From CAZAFN01 sp964484795 (GTDB taxonomy: Bacteria > Pseudomonadota > Alphaproteobacteria > Methylaequorales > Methylaequoraceae), in NCBI GenBank assembly GCA_964484795.1, contig CAZAFN010000026.1, positions 1-21,091 on the forward strand: 21,091 bases of DNA. Direction: 5' to 3'. The notes under the pieces were generated by a model, which made no database searches, had not been told where the DNA came from, and worked only from the letters and a program-made list of their open reading frames with translations. The position numbers and the translations under genes are program-made. Shown here piece after piece: positions 8,202 to 15,052 of this stretch; within the stretch, counting starts at the first letter, position 1, and each line of letters opens with the position of its first letter.

Positions 8202-9527
8202 TTAATATTTAAAAAAATTTTTTTTTGTTACTGGTATAGACGGGGAAAATAAAAAATCAACTCCATATTCTTTTAATTCATTGTTGATTGACAAAAAAGG
8301 AATAATCTTTTCTTTTCCAATACTTATAATAGGTAATGTTTTAATTATGCTAAATGAGAATTTATGAGATTTTTCTTTATCGTACTTTTTTTTTATTTCT
8401 AACCAATTTTTTTCAGTAATCACATCACAAATAAGATCATTTTTTTTAGAATAAATTTTAAATCTTTCATCCCAGATCATTTTTTCACCTTTTTTTACCA
8501 AGATTTTATTAATAATATTTTTTCTTGTTTTAGATGGTTCTCTATAAATTCTTAATGTTCTTTTATCCGAAGACATATAGCAAGAATGGAGAGTGTGAAC
8601 AAAACTCCTTCTTTTCTCAAATTTTTTTAAAAAAATTAATATTGATTTTTTTCTTGGTGGAAAAACTTTTCCTGAACATGTAGTCAGCAATTTCTTAAAA
8701 ATTTCTACAGATATATCATTTGACAAATTTAAAATATTTTTTTTTTTAATTTCAAATAATCCATAATCATAAAATCTAACGCTTTTAGAAATAAACTCGC
8801 ATATTTTCTTTTCTGTTTTGGAATTCTTCAAAATAATTTTTTTTAATTCATTGCTTAAGTCTTTTAATTTTCTGATGTCGTAATTTTTCAGCTTATTTCT
8901 TATTCTAGTTCTTTCATATCTTTCATCTTTATTACTAGGGTCATTAATCCAATTCACCTTAAAACGTTTGCAAGTTGCAACTAGCCTTTCTTTTCTAAAG
9001 TTTAATAAAGGTCTAAGAATTTGTAAATGATTATGAGTGTGTGTTTGTGGTATCGAAGACAAACCTAAAGAAGAGAATTTCCTGGTGGACCTCATAACAA
9101 ATGTTTCTAACCTATCATCGTGATGATGAGCTGTCATCAAATGCAAAATTTTCTTTTCTTTGCAAAGATTAATGATTGATTCATACCTGGAAGCCCTAGC
9201 AGCCGCCAAAATTCCTGATTTAGGTTTTTCTGATTTCCAGTTTATTATATTACATTCAATTTTCATATTTTTACATATATCTAAAATGAAAGCTGCTTCT
9301 GATTTAGATTCTTCTCTCAGATTATGATTAAAATGGAATACAAAGATTTCTCCCTTACTCAATTCATTCCATTTTTTCATTAAAAGCATCAGAGCAACAC
9401 TATCTGGTCCTCCAGACACACATAAACCAATATGAGGGTTTTCTTCAAAGAAAAAATTAGAATTCATATTGGATGCAAATTCTTTGCTAGAAATAAATCT
9501 GTTTTTGCACCTTACTCCTTTGGACAA
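8202..9527 (-). CDS. tilS: tRNA(Ile)-lysidine synthase TilS
   Basis: ATP-dependent enzyme that converts C34 of the CAU-anticodon tRNA-Ile to lysidine, letting it read AUA, a codon that must be common in this AT-rich genome. The N-type ATP pyrophosphatase loop SGGPDS is at 38-43, the family block TAHHHDD at 132-138, and DPSNKDERYERTRIRN at about 196-211. The total of 441 residues resembles E. coli TilS. The start is uncertain. The widest choice is TTG 9527, overlapping the end of cpoB by 16 bases; the next in-frame start is ATG at codon 21. Residues before codon 21 (FISSKEFASN) resemble the usual LS..EFA..M opening of alphaproteobacterial TilS, which favours the TTG. A strong AAAGGAG lies just inside the frame but has no in-frame ATG, GTG or TTG at proper spacing. 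Confidence 0.93.
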   Translation of the reverse strand: MSKGVRCKNRFISSKEFASNMNSNFFFEENPHIGLCVSGGPDSVALMLLMKKWNELSKGEIFVFHFNHNLREESKSEAAFILDICKNMKIECNIINWKSEKPKSGILAAARASRYESIINLCKEKKILHLMTAHHHDDRLETFVMRSTRKFSSLGLSSIPQTHTHNHLQILRPLLNFRKERLVATCKRFKVNWINDPSNKDERYERTRIRNKLKNYDIRKLKDLSNELKKIILKNSKTEKKICEFISKSVRFYDYGLFEIKKKNILNLSNDISVEIFKKLLTTCSGKVFPPRKKSILIFLKKFEKRRSFVHTLHSCYMSSDKRTLRIYREPSKTRKNIINKILVKKGEKMIWDERFKIYSKKNDLICDVITEKNWLEIKKKYDKEKSHKFSFSIIKTLPIISIGKEKIIPFLSINNELKEYGVDFLFSPSIPVTKKNFFKY

Positions 9528-10417
9528 TTCAATTTCTTTCTCTCTAATCCTGCTCTTTCCAATACATTTTTTGAAGAACTCTTATATTTTACCTCAAGCT
9601 CATAAAGAACATTGCAGGCATCATCTTTCCTATTTAAATTAGAAAATGATAAACCTAGTTTCAACATATTGTCTGGACCTTTGATTGAATCAGGATACTT
9701 TTGCAACCCATCTCCAAATTCAATTACTGCTCGTTCAAAATTTTTCTGAGCATAAAAAACCTCTCCTAGCCAATATTGAATGTTGGGCATTAGATCTGGT
9801 GGTCCCATAGTCTTTAAACTTTTTAGTTCATCCTTAGCTTCTTCATACTTATTAGCCCAAAGCAACTTTATGGCATTCTCATACTTTTCTCTAATCTGCT
9901 CTTCGGTCAAAATATTACTACTATTCTTATTGTCAGATTTGGGTGGAACGACTACAGTGGGAGAATCCCTTTGTTCTTCTGATAATGGTTTTTTTGAAGT
10001 ATTTTGAGTTTGGGTTGCAGATAAATTGTTTGACTGATTTTTCTGAATTTCAGAAAATTTTTTTAATTTTTTTTCTATCTCAACTAAACGCGACTGAAAG
10101 TCAGAATTTATAAGATCTAATTTATCATCAAGATTTTTAATTTTATTTTGAATTTCTTCAAGAACACCATAATTTTTTCTACTATTAGTTTCAATTTCAT
10201 CTAATCTAGACTCATTTCTAGAAATATAACCTGAAGATAGAGATTTATCTAGGTCCCCTAACCTTCCTTTTTGTATGTCTGACAAATTTTTTTCTATTCT
10301 TTTTAACCTATCAAGCAAGCTATCCACATCAATTTCTTGAGATGAAGTGCCACTGATGTTGCTAAAAAATAATATTAGGACAGAAAAAAAGAAGAAATTG
10401 TACTTAAAAGATAACAT
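9512..10417 (-). CDS. cpoB: Cell division coordinator CpoB (YbgF), periplasmic TPR protein
   Basis: Periplasmic partner of TolA that coordinates peptidoglycan synthesis with outer-membrane constriction. I choose ATG 10417 (301 residues) over ATG 10435 (307 residues) because the longer start lies inside a terminator-like hairpin (10423-10455). From 10417 the N-terminus is a clean signal peptide with a Lys-containing n-region, an F/L/I-rich core and SNISG-TSS near the cleavage site. Next comes a coiled-coil region with heptad-like spacing (about residues 30-125, SLLDRLKRIEKNLSDIQ), then a Ser/Asn/Pro-rich linker, then C-terminal TPR repeats beginning near KYEEAKDELKSL and QKNFERAVIEFGDGL. Domain order and place after pal match the family. 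No clear Shine-Dalgarno is seen before either ATG. Confidence 0.92.
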   Translation of the reverse strand: MLSFKYNFFFFSVLILFFSNISGTSSQEIDVDSLLDRLKRIEKNLSDIQKGRLGDLDKSLSSGYISRNESRLDEIETNSRKNYGVLEEIQNKIKNLDDKLDLINSDFQSRLVEIEKKLKKFSEIQKNQSNNLSATQTQNTSKKPLSEEQRDSPTVVVPPKSDNKNSSNILTEEQIREKYENAIKLLWANKYEEAKDELKSLKTMGPPDLMPNIQYWLGEVFYAQKNFERAVIEFGDGLQKYPDSIKGPDNMLKLGLSFSNLNRKDDACNVLYELEVKYKSSSKNVLERAGLERKKLNCPKE

Positions 10418-10422
10418 AAAGA

Positions 10423-10455
10423 AAGGGCTAATCATTGAATCAACAATTAGCCCTT
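10423..10455 (-). terminator. Terminator-like hairpin between pal and cpoB
   Basis: A perfect 10-base inverted repeat, AAGGGCTAAT at 10423-10432 and ATTAGCCCTT at 10446-10455, with three more pairs (TTG/CAA) inside a small internal loop. It has the only GC-rich stem in the neighbourhood. On the minus strand the stem is followed by TTTCTTT, as in an intrinsic terminator or attenuator after pal. It covers the ATG at 10435 of the longest cpoB frame. Whether it terminates, attenuates or protects the pal mRNA 3' end is inference. Confidence 0.6.
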
Positions 10456-10492
10456 ATTAATACATCATAAGGATATGAATCCATTTTTACCT

Positions 10493-10513
10493 AAAATTTT
10501 AAAGTAAAATTTT
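10493..10513. repeat. A/T-only inverted repeat just after pal
   Basis: AAAATTTTA and TAAAATTTT form a perfect 9-base inverted repeat around AAG, three bases downstream of the pal stop. All pairs are A-T, so a hairpin would be weak. It may simply reflect base composition. Confidence 0.35.
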
Positions 10514-10515
10514 TA

Positions 10516-10992
10516 TTACTTAACTATGGTAACTGATCTCCTGTTTTCAGCCCAAGCTTCACTTGTACTTCCAGCTGCTGCAGGTCTTTCTTTACCATAA
10601 CTTATGGTAGTAATTCTACCTGCATCTACACCAAGTGATACAAGAAAATCCTTAACAGAATTTGCTCTTCTATCACCAAGTGCCATATTGTAATCACGAG
10701 TTCCTCGTTCATCACAGTGACCTTCAACAATGATTTGGAATCCAGGTGTAGATTTTAACCAGTTAGCCTGTGATTCTAGAACATATGCAGCAGAAGATGA
10801 AATATTATATTTGTTTGTATCGAAATAGACTCTATCTCCAATTTCATTCTGCAAATAACCTTGCAGATTTGCTTGTTTAGAATCTCCATATTCATAGCCA
10901 GGCGTGCTACCAGACGAAGACGAACCGCCCATAGTTTCACATCCAGTGATTAACAACACTCCTGCTAGTAAAGACAAGTATTTATTTTTCAT
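10516..10992 (-). CDS. pal: Peptidoglycan-associated lipoprotein Pal
   Basis: Outer-membrane lipoprotein that binds peptidoglycan and TolB. Length 158. A lipoprotein signal ends in LITGC, so Cys18 is the acylated residue. A Ser/Gly-rich linker follows, then an OmpA-like domain from about residue 50 with VYFDTNKYNIS, the GHCDERGTRDYN diaminopimelate-binding block (91-102) and LGDRRANSV, ending in ENRRSVTIVK. It starts at ATG 10992 with AAGGA eight bases upstream. Unlike most genes of the block it stands apart: it has its own promoter-like element at 11038-11066 and is followed by a hairpin, so it is probably also made as a separate abundant message. Confidence 0.97.
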   Translation of the reverse strand: MKNKYLSLLAGVLLITGCETMGGSSSSGSTPGYEYGDSKQANLQGYLQNEIGDRVYFDTNKYNISSSAAYVLESQANWLKSTPGFQIIVEGHCDERGTRDYNMALGDRRANSVKDFLVSLGVDAGRITTISYGKERPAAAGSTSEAWAENRRSVTIVK

Positions 10993-11037
10993 ATCATTAA
11001 TATCCTTATAAAGTTTTATTATTTAGAATTTCCACCA

Positions 11038-11066
11038 TTTTTACATTTTGAATCAAGATAAGTCAA
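11038..11066 (-). promoter_or_regulatory. Promoter-like element upstream of pal
   Basis: On the minus strand, TTGACT (11066-11061), a 17-base spacer, then TAAAAA (11043-11038), 46 bases before the pal ATG. The -35-like box matches the sigma-70 consensus in five of six places, the -10-like box in four. The same arrangement, 25 of 29 bases identical, lies before the small lipoprotein gene, which strengthens the case. Confidence 0.5.
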
Positions 11067-11087
11067 TAATTACGTTGATTTTAAAAT

Positions 11088-11106
11088 CTTGGTAATTAAT
11101 CCCAAG
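11088..11106 (-). terminator. Possible weak hairpin after the small lipoprotein gene
   Basis: On the minus strand CTTGG and CCAAG pair around a nine-base loop and are followed by ATTTT. The stem is only five pairs, so this is a weak candidate for a terminator between the lipoprotein gene and the pal promoter. Confidence 0.25.
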
Positions 11107-11126
11107 TCCTAAAACAACAAATTCAC

Positions 11127-11297
11127 CTAGTCTCTGTTATAGATTTTTATGGTACATGACCCTAAACAATCAATACTATCATGCTTAGGTATAATATTAA
11201 AAGTACTATCACTGAATAGGTTGTCTGTACCAACATCAGAAGAACAACCGGTCAAGAAAAAAGTTCCCACCAAAAAAGCAAAGATTTTTATTTTCAT
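11127..11297 (-). CDS. Small lipoprotein of 56 residues between tolB and pal, family unknown
   Basis: Found by hand translation from ATG 11297 to TAG 11127. The N-terminus is a textbook lipoprotein signal: MKIK, a hydrophobic core (IFAFLVGTFF) and the lipobox LTGC, placing the acylated Cys at residue 18, followed by SSD. The mature part is about 39 residues, polar, with no repeats, and has a C-x3-C pair (Cys44 and Cys48) in IDCLGSCTIK. Asp sits at +4 rather than +2, so outer-membrane sorting is expected under the E. coli rule. The gene has a TAGGG-type ribosome site about eleven bases before the ATG and a promoter-like element at 11331-11359 that nearly copies the one before pal. I recognise no family. 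Its place suggests a role at the envelope, but this is inference from context only. Confidence 0.7.
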   Translation of the reverse strand: MKIKIFAFLVGTFFLTGCSSDVGTDNLFSDSTFNIIPKHDSIDCLGSCTIKIYNRD

Positions 11298-11330
11298 ATT
11301 TAACTTACCCTATATAATTTAACCTTAGTA

Positions 11331-11359
11331 GTTTTACATTTTGACTAATAATAAGTCAA
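11331..11359 (-). promoter_or_regulatory. Promoter-like element upstream of the small lipoprotein, with internal inverted repeat
   Basis: On the minus strand, TTGACT (11359-11354), a 17-base spacer, then TAAAAC (11336-11331), 33 bases before the lipoprotein ATG. The plus strand at 11341-11359 reads TTGACTAATAATAAGTCAA, a near-perfect palindrome whose arms are TTGACT and AGTCAA, so a dimeric regulator could bind over the -35 region. The pal copy keeps the boxes and spacing but has a poorer palindrome. Confidence 0.5.
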
Positions 11360-11400
11360 TGCCAAAGGTTTTTTTTAGTCATCTACAATTTTTCATCATT

Positions 11401-12708
11401 CTAAGGCAACAAACCAGACCAAGCTGGGTCTGAAGCATCTGATGGTGTAATTAATTGTCGTAAATTAACACCAGTTAAATCAATCAGCTTTATCTTAGGT
11501 GGTGTTATTTTCCCTTCACTCAGTCTAGTTTGACTGTAAAAAGCCAATACTCTTCCATTTGGTGACCAAGTAGGGCCCTCAACTAAATATGATTTGTACA
11601 CAACTCTTTCACCTTTTCCATTCGTATACATTACACCAATAAAAAATTCACCATTCAAAAATTTAGTAAAAGCTATTAAATCACCTCTTGGTGACCAAAC
11701 TGGAGTTGCATACCTCCCTTTACCAAAGCTAATTCTCTTTATTTTCTTTGATTTTAAATTCATAACATATATTTTCTGACTTCCACTTCTATCAGATTCA
11801 AAAGTAAGGAAATCTCCATCTGGAGAATATGATGGTGCCGTATCAATTCCTTCATATTTAGTCAATCTTGTAAGTTCCATTGTCTTTAGATCCATTTCAT
11901 ATATGTCTGTATTTCCTTTTCGAGCAAGACTCATTACTAGTTTTTTTCCATCAGGTGAGTATCTTGGGCTAAAAGTCATCCCTGGAAAGTCACCTAAAAC
12001 CTTTTGAGAACCTGTATTTAAATCGAGTAAAAAAATCCTTGGAACTTCTCTATTAAAAGACAAGTATGCAATTTCTTGAGCAGCTGGAGAAAATCTAGGA
12101 GTAAGTGCTAAAAAAGAACCATCAGTTAAAAATTTGTGGTTCTCTCCATCTTGATCAACTATCGCTAATCTCTTTTTTCTATTGGTTATAGCCCCTGACT
12201 CTGAAATATAGACTATTCTAGTGTCAAAGTATCCTGACTCTCCAGTTATTCTTTGATAAATAATATCAGATATTACATGTGCTATTCTTCTCCAATTATC
12301 AGCTTCGGTAGATAATTTCTGAGCCACCATTTGTTTTTCTGATAAAACATCCCAAAGTCTAAAATTAATCTCTAATTGATTTTGTTTCAAATTTAATGTC
12401 CCATGCACCAAACCTTGAGCAGTTGTTAATTTCCAATCAGGAAAAGAAGGTTTCTTTCCAAACTCAATTCTTTCATTTATAAATAACTTTTTGGGTAAAA
12501 TAGAAAACAGTCCAGATCTTTCAAGATTGTTGGAAACAACCTTACTTATATCAAAAGATATTTTTTCCTCTTCTAAATTTTTTGAATTGAACTGAAGAAG
12601 TGCCAATGGGGTCGGCTCCGTATTTCCTTGAGTAATATCAATTCTTAATTCAGCTTTGACAAAAAAAGAAAAAGAAACTAAAAAAAATGTGAGGAATATC
12701 TTTAACAT
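11401..12708 (-). CDS. tolB: Tol-Pal system beta-propeller protein TolB
   Basis: Periplasmic protein that binds Pal and is released by TolA. Length 435. A signal peptide of about 19 residues ends in FFVKA before ELRIDITQG, the flexible N-terminal strand that in this family is the TolA-binding box. Residues to about 150 form the N-terminal domain. The rest is a six-bladed propeller built from PD40 repeats with recurring 'YSPDGKKL', 'YSPDGDFLTFESDRSG', 'WSPRGDLIAF' and 'WSPNGRVLAF' units. It begins five bases after the tolA stop, so the two are surely cotranscribed. No terminator is obvious after its TAG at 11401. Confidence 0.97.
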   Translation of the reverse strand: MLKIFLTFFLVSFSFFVKAELRIDITQGNTEPTPLALLQFNSKNLEEEKISFDISKVVSNNLERSGLFSILPKKLFINERIEFGKKPSFPDWKLTTAQGLVHGTLNLKQNQLEINFRLWDVLSEKQMVAQKLSTEADNWRRIAHVISDIIYQRITGESGYFDTRIVYISESGAITNRKKRLAIVDQDGENHKFLTDGSFLALTPRFSPAAQEIAYLSFNREVPRIFLLDLNTGSQKVLGDFPGMTFSPRYSPDGKKLVMSLARKGNTDIYEMDLKTMELTRLTKYEGIDTAPSYSPDGDFLTFESDRSGSQKIYVMNLKSKKIKRISFGKGRYATPVWSPRGDLIAFTKFLNGEFFIGVMYTNGKGERVVYKSYLVEGPTWSPNGRVLAFYSQTRLSEGKITPPKIKLIDLTGVNLRQLITPSDASDPAWSGLLP

Positions 12709-12713
12709 AAAAT

Positions 12714-13499
12714 CTAGTTAAACATAATAGATGGATTAAAATCTAAAATCAAAGACTTCCATATTTCATATTTTTTTTCCGGAACTTTAAGCTTTTTGCA
12801 TTCAGGATGATTTACTGCTCGTATAGCACTTTCGGCAGCAGCCCTAAAAAATGGATCGCTAATATTTTTGTCATTTATCAGTTTTGAATTTATCACAGTA
12901 CCACTTTCATCAAGTTTTAGTTGTATTGATACTATTAGATTCTTTAGATTCTTTGCCCCTGCAGGAACTATCCAACAATCATAAAATTGTCTCTTTATCA
13001 TATCCAATTCAGATATTGTCAACTTTTCTCCTAGACTGACATTCTTTACATCTTTTTTATCATCTAGTTTCTTTTCATCATCTTTCTTGTCTTCTTGATC
13101 TTTATCTTTTAAGTTTTTAGTTTGAGTTTTAATTTTTTCTATTGACTTTAAAATACTAGCCATTCTTTTTTTATCTTCCTTTTTATTTTTCTCTTCTTTT
13201 TTTTCCTGTTTTTTTTGTTTTTTTTGTTTTACTTTCTTTTTTGCCTCAACTGGAAATTCTGGTGGTTTAGGTTTAGTCTCCGGTTTTGGCGGATCAAATG
13301 AAGTTTTTGGCTTTTTCTTTGCTTTTTTTTCATTTGCATTTTTAGTTTTGTTAACAGTTTTATCTGCCACATCAACTACATCTAAAGGTATTTCATAGAT
13401 TTCAAACCTTTTGTTTTGCTTAAAAATTTCTGCTCCATACAAAAAAATAATCAAAATACCAAAATGCAGAAATACCGATTTTACCAGACCTTGAGTCAT
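12714..13499 (-). CDS. tolA: TolA, periplasm-spanning energy transducer of the Tol-Pal system
   Basis: Links the TolQR motor in the inner membrane to TolB-Pal. 261 residues. One membrane anchor at about 8-25 (SVFLHFGILIIFLYGAEIF). A Lys/Glu/Asp-rich, Pro-containing helix region spans about 48-150 and is strongly biased in composition, as usual for TolA domain II. Domain III at about 165-261 shows the alphaproteobacterial pattern: YDCWIVPAGAKN, VSIQLKLDESGTV, DPFFRAAAESAIRAV, HPECKKL and YEIWKSLILDF. The two Cys of domain III (YDCW and PECKK) match the family. It starts at ATG 13499, seven bases after tolR. Confidence 0.93.
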   Translation of the reverse strand: MTQGLVKSVFLHFGILIIFLYGAEIFKQNKRFEIYEIPLDVVDVADKTVNKTKNANEKKAKKKPKTSFDPPKPETKPKPPEFPVEAKKKVKQKKQKKQEKKEEKNKKEDKKRMASILKSIEKIKTQTKNLKDKDQEDKKDDEKKLDDKKDVKNVSLGEKLTISELDMIKRQFYDCWIVPAGAKNLKNLIVSIQLKLDESGTVINSKLINDKNISDPFFRAAAESAIRAVNHPECKKLKVPEKKYEIWKSLILDFNPSIMFN

Positions 13500-13506
13500 T
13501 AAAAAA

Positions 13507-13908
13507 TTATTTTAGTTTTGTAACCAAAGCCACTTTTTTGAATCCAGACTTGTTAATTAAGCTCATAAGATTCATAATTTTGCCGTAGTTTAGTTTTTTA
13601 TCTCCCTTAATATAAATTTTTAAATCTTTGTTTTGTTTTTTTAGAGCCGTTAATTTTTTAATTAGTTGATTTGTAGAAAATTTTTTTTTTTGAATGAAAA
13701 TCTCGCCTTTGGCATTAATTGAAACCGTAACTGGATCTTTTTTTTCATTTTTTAATATTGAAGAACTTTCTGGAAGATTTATTTTAATTCCGGCGGTTAG
13801 CAAAGGAGCCGTAACCATAAAAATTATAAGCAAAACCAACATTACATCAACAAATGGAGTGACATTGATGTCTGACATAGTTTTTCTAATCTTATATTTT
13901 TTTTTCAA
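13507..13908 (-). CDS. tolR: TolR, ExbD-like proton-channel subunit
   Basis: Partner of TolQ in the proton-driven motor. 133 residues. One membrane helix at about 19-38 carries the essential Asp21 in INVTPFVDVMLVLLIIFMV, with the usual TAPLLTAGIKINLP after it; the rest is the periplasmic domain. The start is TTG at 13908, eight bases after the tolQ stop and followed by an A9 run. An in-frame ATG exists at codon 11 (13878), but homologs normally have the basic stretch before MSDINV, so the TTG is preferred. Confidence 0.95.
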   Translation of the reverse strand: MKKKYKIRKTMSDINVTPFVDVMLVLLIIFMVTAPLLTAGIKINLPESSSILKNEKKDPVTVSINAKGEIFIQKKKFSTNQLIKKLTALKKQNKDLKIYIKGDKKLNYGKIMNLMSLINKSGFKKVALVTKLK

Positions 13909-13916
13909 AATTCCAT

Positions 13917-14630
13917 TTACCTGAATATTTCTTTTGAAATAATCACAATTATTTCTTCAGAAAAAACTTCGAGTTTATTTGTTATATTTTCTAACATATT
14001 ATTAAATTTGTTAAAAAATAAAACTGCTGGAATGGCTGCAGCCAGACCAAGAGCAGTGGCAAAGAGAGCTTCAGCAATTCCAGGAGCCACAACAGCTAGA
14101 CTGGTATTTTGTGAAATACCAATTGCCGTAAAACTATTCATTATGCCCCAGACAGTGCCAAAGAGACCAACAAAAGGTGCAGTAGAACCAACCGATGCTA
14201 AAAAGTTAAGACCTTTTTCAAGATTGCTTAATTCTCTATTAATTACTATATCCATTTCCTTTTTAACATTCTCACAAAAACTCTTTTTAAATTCAAAATT
14301 CTTATTAGAAAAACCTGATTTTATTCTCTCAAAATAAACCATCGAAGAAAAAAACACAGCCTCTATAGGGTGAGTTGGTTGAGATCCAAGTCTTTTAGAT
14401 AACTTGCTCAAGGTTTCACTTGCATAGAACTTATCTTCAAAATCTTCAGTTTCAGTTAAAATAGTTTTTAAATTCGTATATTTTGAAAAAATTATTGCCC
14501 ACGACCATACAGAAGAAAGCAAAAGTATTAAAATTACTATTTTTACAACAATGTCTGCTTCAAAAAACATTGATAAAATTGAAAAATCACTAGACTCTTC
14601 TAGAACAACCTTCTCTACAGACTCATCCAT
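13917..14630 (-). CDS. tolQ: TolQ, MotA/ExbB-family proton-channel subunit
   Basis: Inner-membrane stator of the Tol-Pal motor. 237 residues. Three membrane helices: about 26-48 (IVVKIVILILLLSSVWSWA), 142-168 (LASVGSTAPFVGLFGTVWGI) and 176-206 (APGIAEALFATALGLAAAIPA). The last two carry the conserved Thr and Gly/Ala positions that face TolR. The first forty residues are acidic and variable. Follows ybgC by eight bases and precedes tolR by eight, in the standard tol order. Confidence 0.97.
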   Translation of the reverse strand: MDESVEKVVLEESSDFSILSMFFEADIVVKIVILILLLSSVWSWAIIFSKYTNLKTILTETEDFEDKFYASETLSKLSKRLGSQPTHPIEAVFFSSMVYFERIKSGFSNKNFEFKKSFCENVKKEMDIVINRELSNLEKGLNFLASVGSTAPFVGLFGTVWGIMNSFTAIGISQNTSLAVVAPGIAEALFATALGLAAAIPAVLFFNKFNNMLENITNKLEVFSEEIIVIISKEIFR

Positions 14631-14638
14631 ATCAAACT

Positions 14639-15052
14639 TTATACTACTTCCATCGACTTAAATCTAGATATTATATTTCTTGGAATTTTCATAGGTCTTT
14701 TTGATTTTTTGTCAACCAAAACTAATTTAACATCAATCTTACAAATTATTTTTTTATCTTTAACTATTTCCTGGTGCAAATCTAATGAGGCAATTCTATT
14801 TCCTAAAAAATATGTAACAACAATCAACTCATCAAATAGAAAAGATGGCTTAACATAGTTAACACCGATTTCTTTGACTACAAAAAAGAAATCATCTTTA
14901 TTCAAAATTTCAATAACATCTGAAAAAGACTTTTTAAGCAATTCTGTTCTAGCTCTTTCAGCAAACCGAAGATAAGTTGTGTGGTAAACAAATCCTGTTG
15001 AATCAGTGTCTTCATAATAAACATTAAAACTTATCTTATGTATTTTCTTCAT
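14639..15052 (-). CDS. ybgC: Tol-Pal-associated acyl-CoA thioesterase YbgC
   Basis: Hotdog-fold thioesterase that in other bacteria hydrolyses acyl-CoA and travels with the tol genes. 137 residues, normal. The signature YYEDTDSTGFVYHTTYLRFAER lies at 12-33 and Asp17 is the catalytic residue; ERARTELL and NYVKPSFLFDEL also match. It starts with ATG overlapping the ruvB stop as ATGA (15049-15052), so translation is coupled, and tolQ follows after eight bases. Confidence 0.95.
   Translation of the reverse strand: MKKIHKISFNVYYEDTDSTGFVYHTTYLRFAERARTELLKKSFSDVIEILNKDDFFFVVKEIGVNYVKPSFLFDELIVVTYFLGNRIASLDLHQEIVKDKKIICKIDVKLVLVDKKSKRPMKIPRNIISRFKSMEVV

Noticed and set aside
10993..11400. A possible small RNA in the tolB-pal gap
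   Set aside because: The space is better explained by a short lipoprotein gene and two promoter-like elements; no strong stem and terminator pair was seen.
13050..13330. Lys/Glu-rich repetitive stretch as a possible DNA repeat or mobile remnant
   Set aside because: It is the ordinary low-complexity helix domain of TolA; no true repeat unit is present at the DNA level.
14008..14337. Plus-strand open frame of 109 codons inside tolQ
   Set aside because: It is antisense to the conserved TolQ membrane helices; its Ala/Pro-rich character is just their complement.
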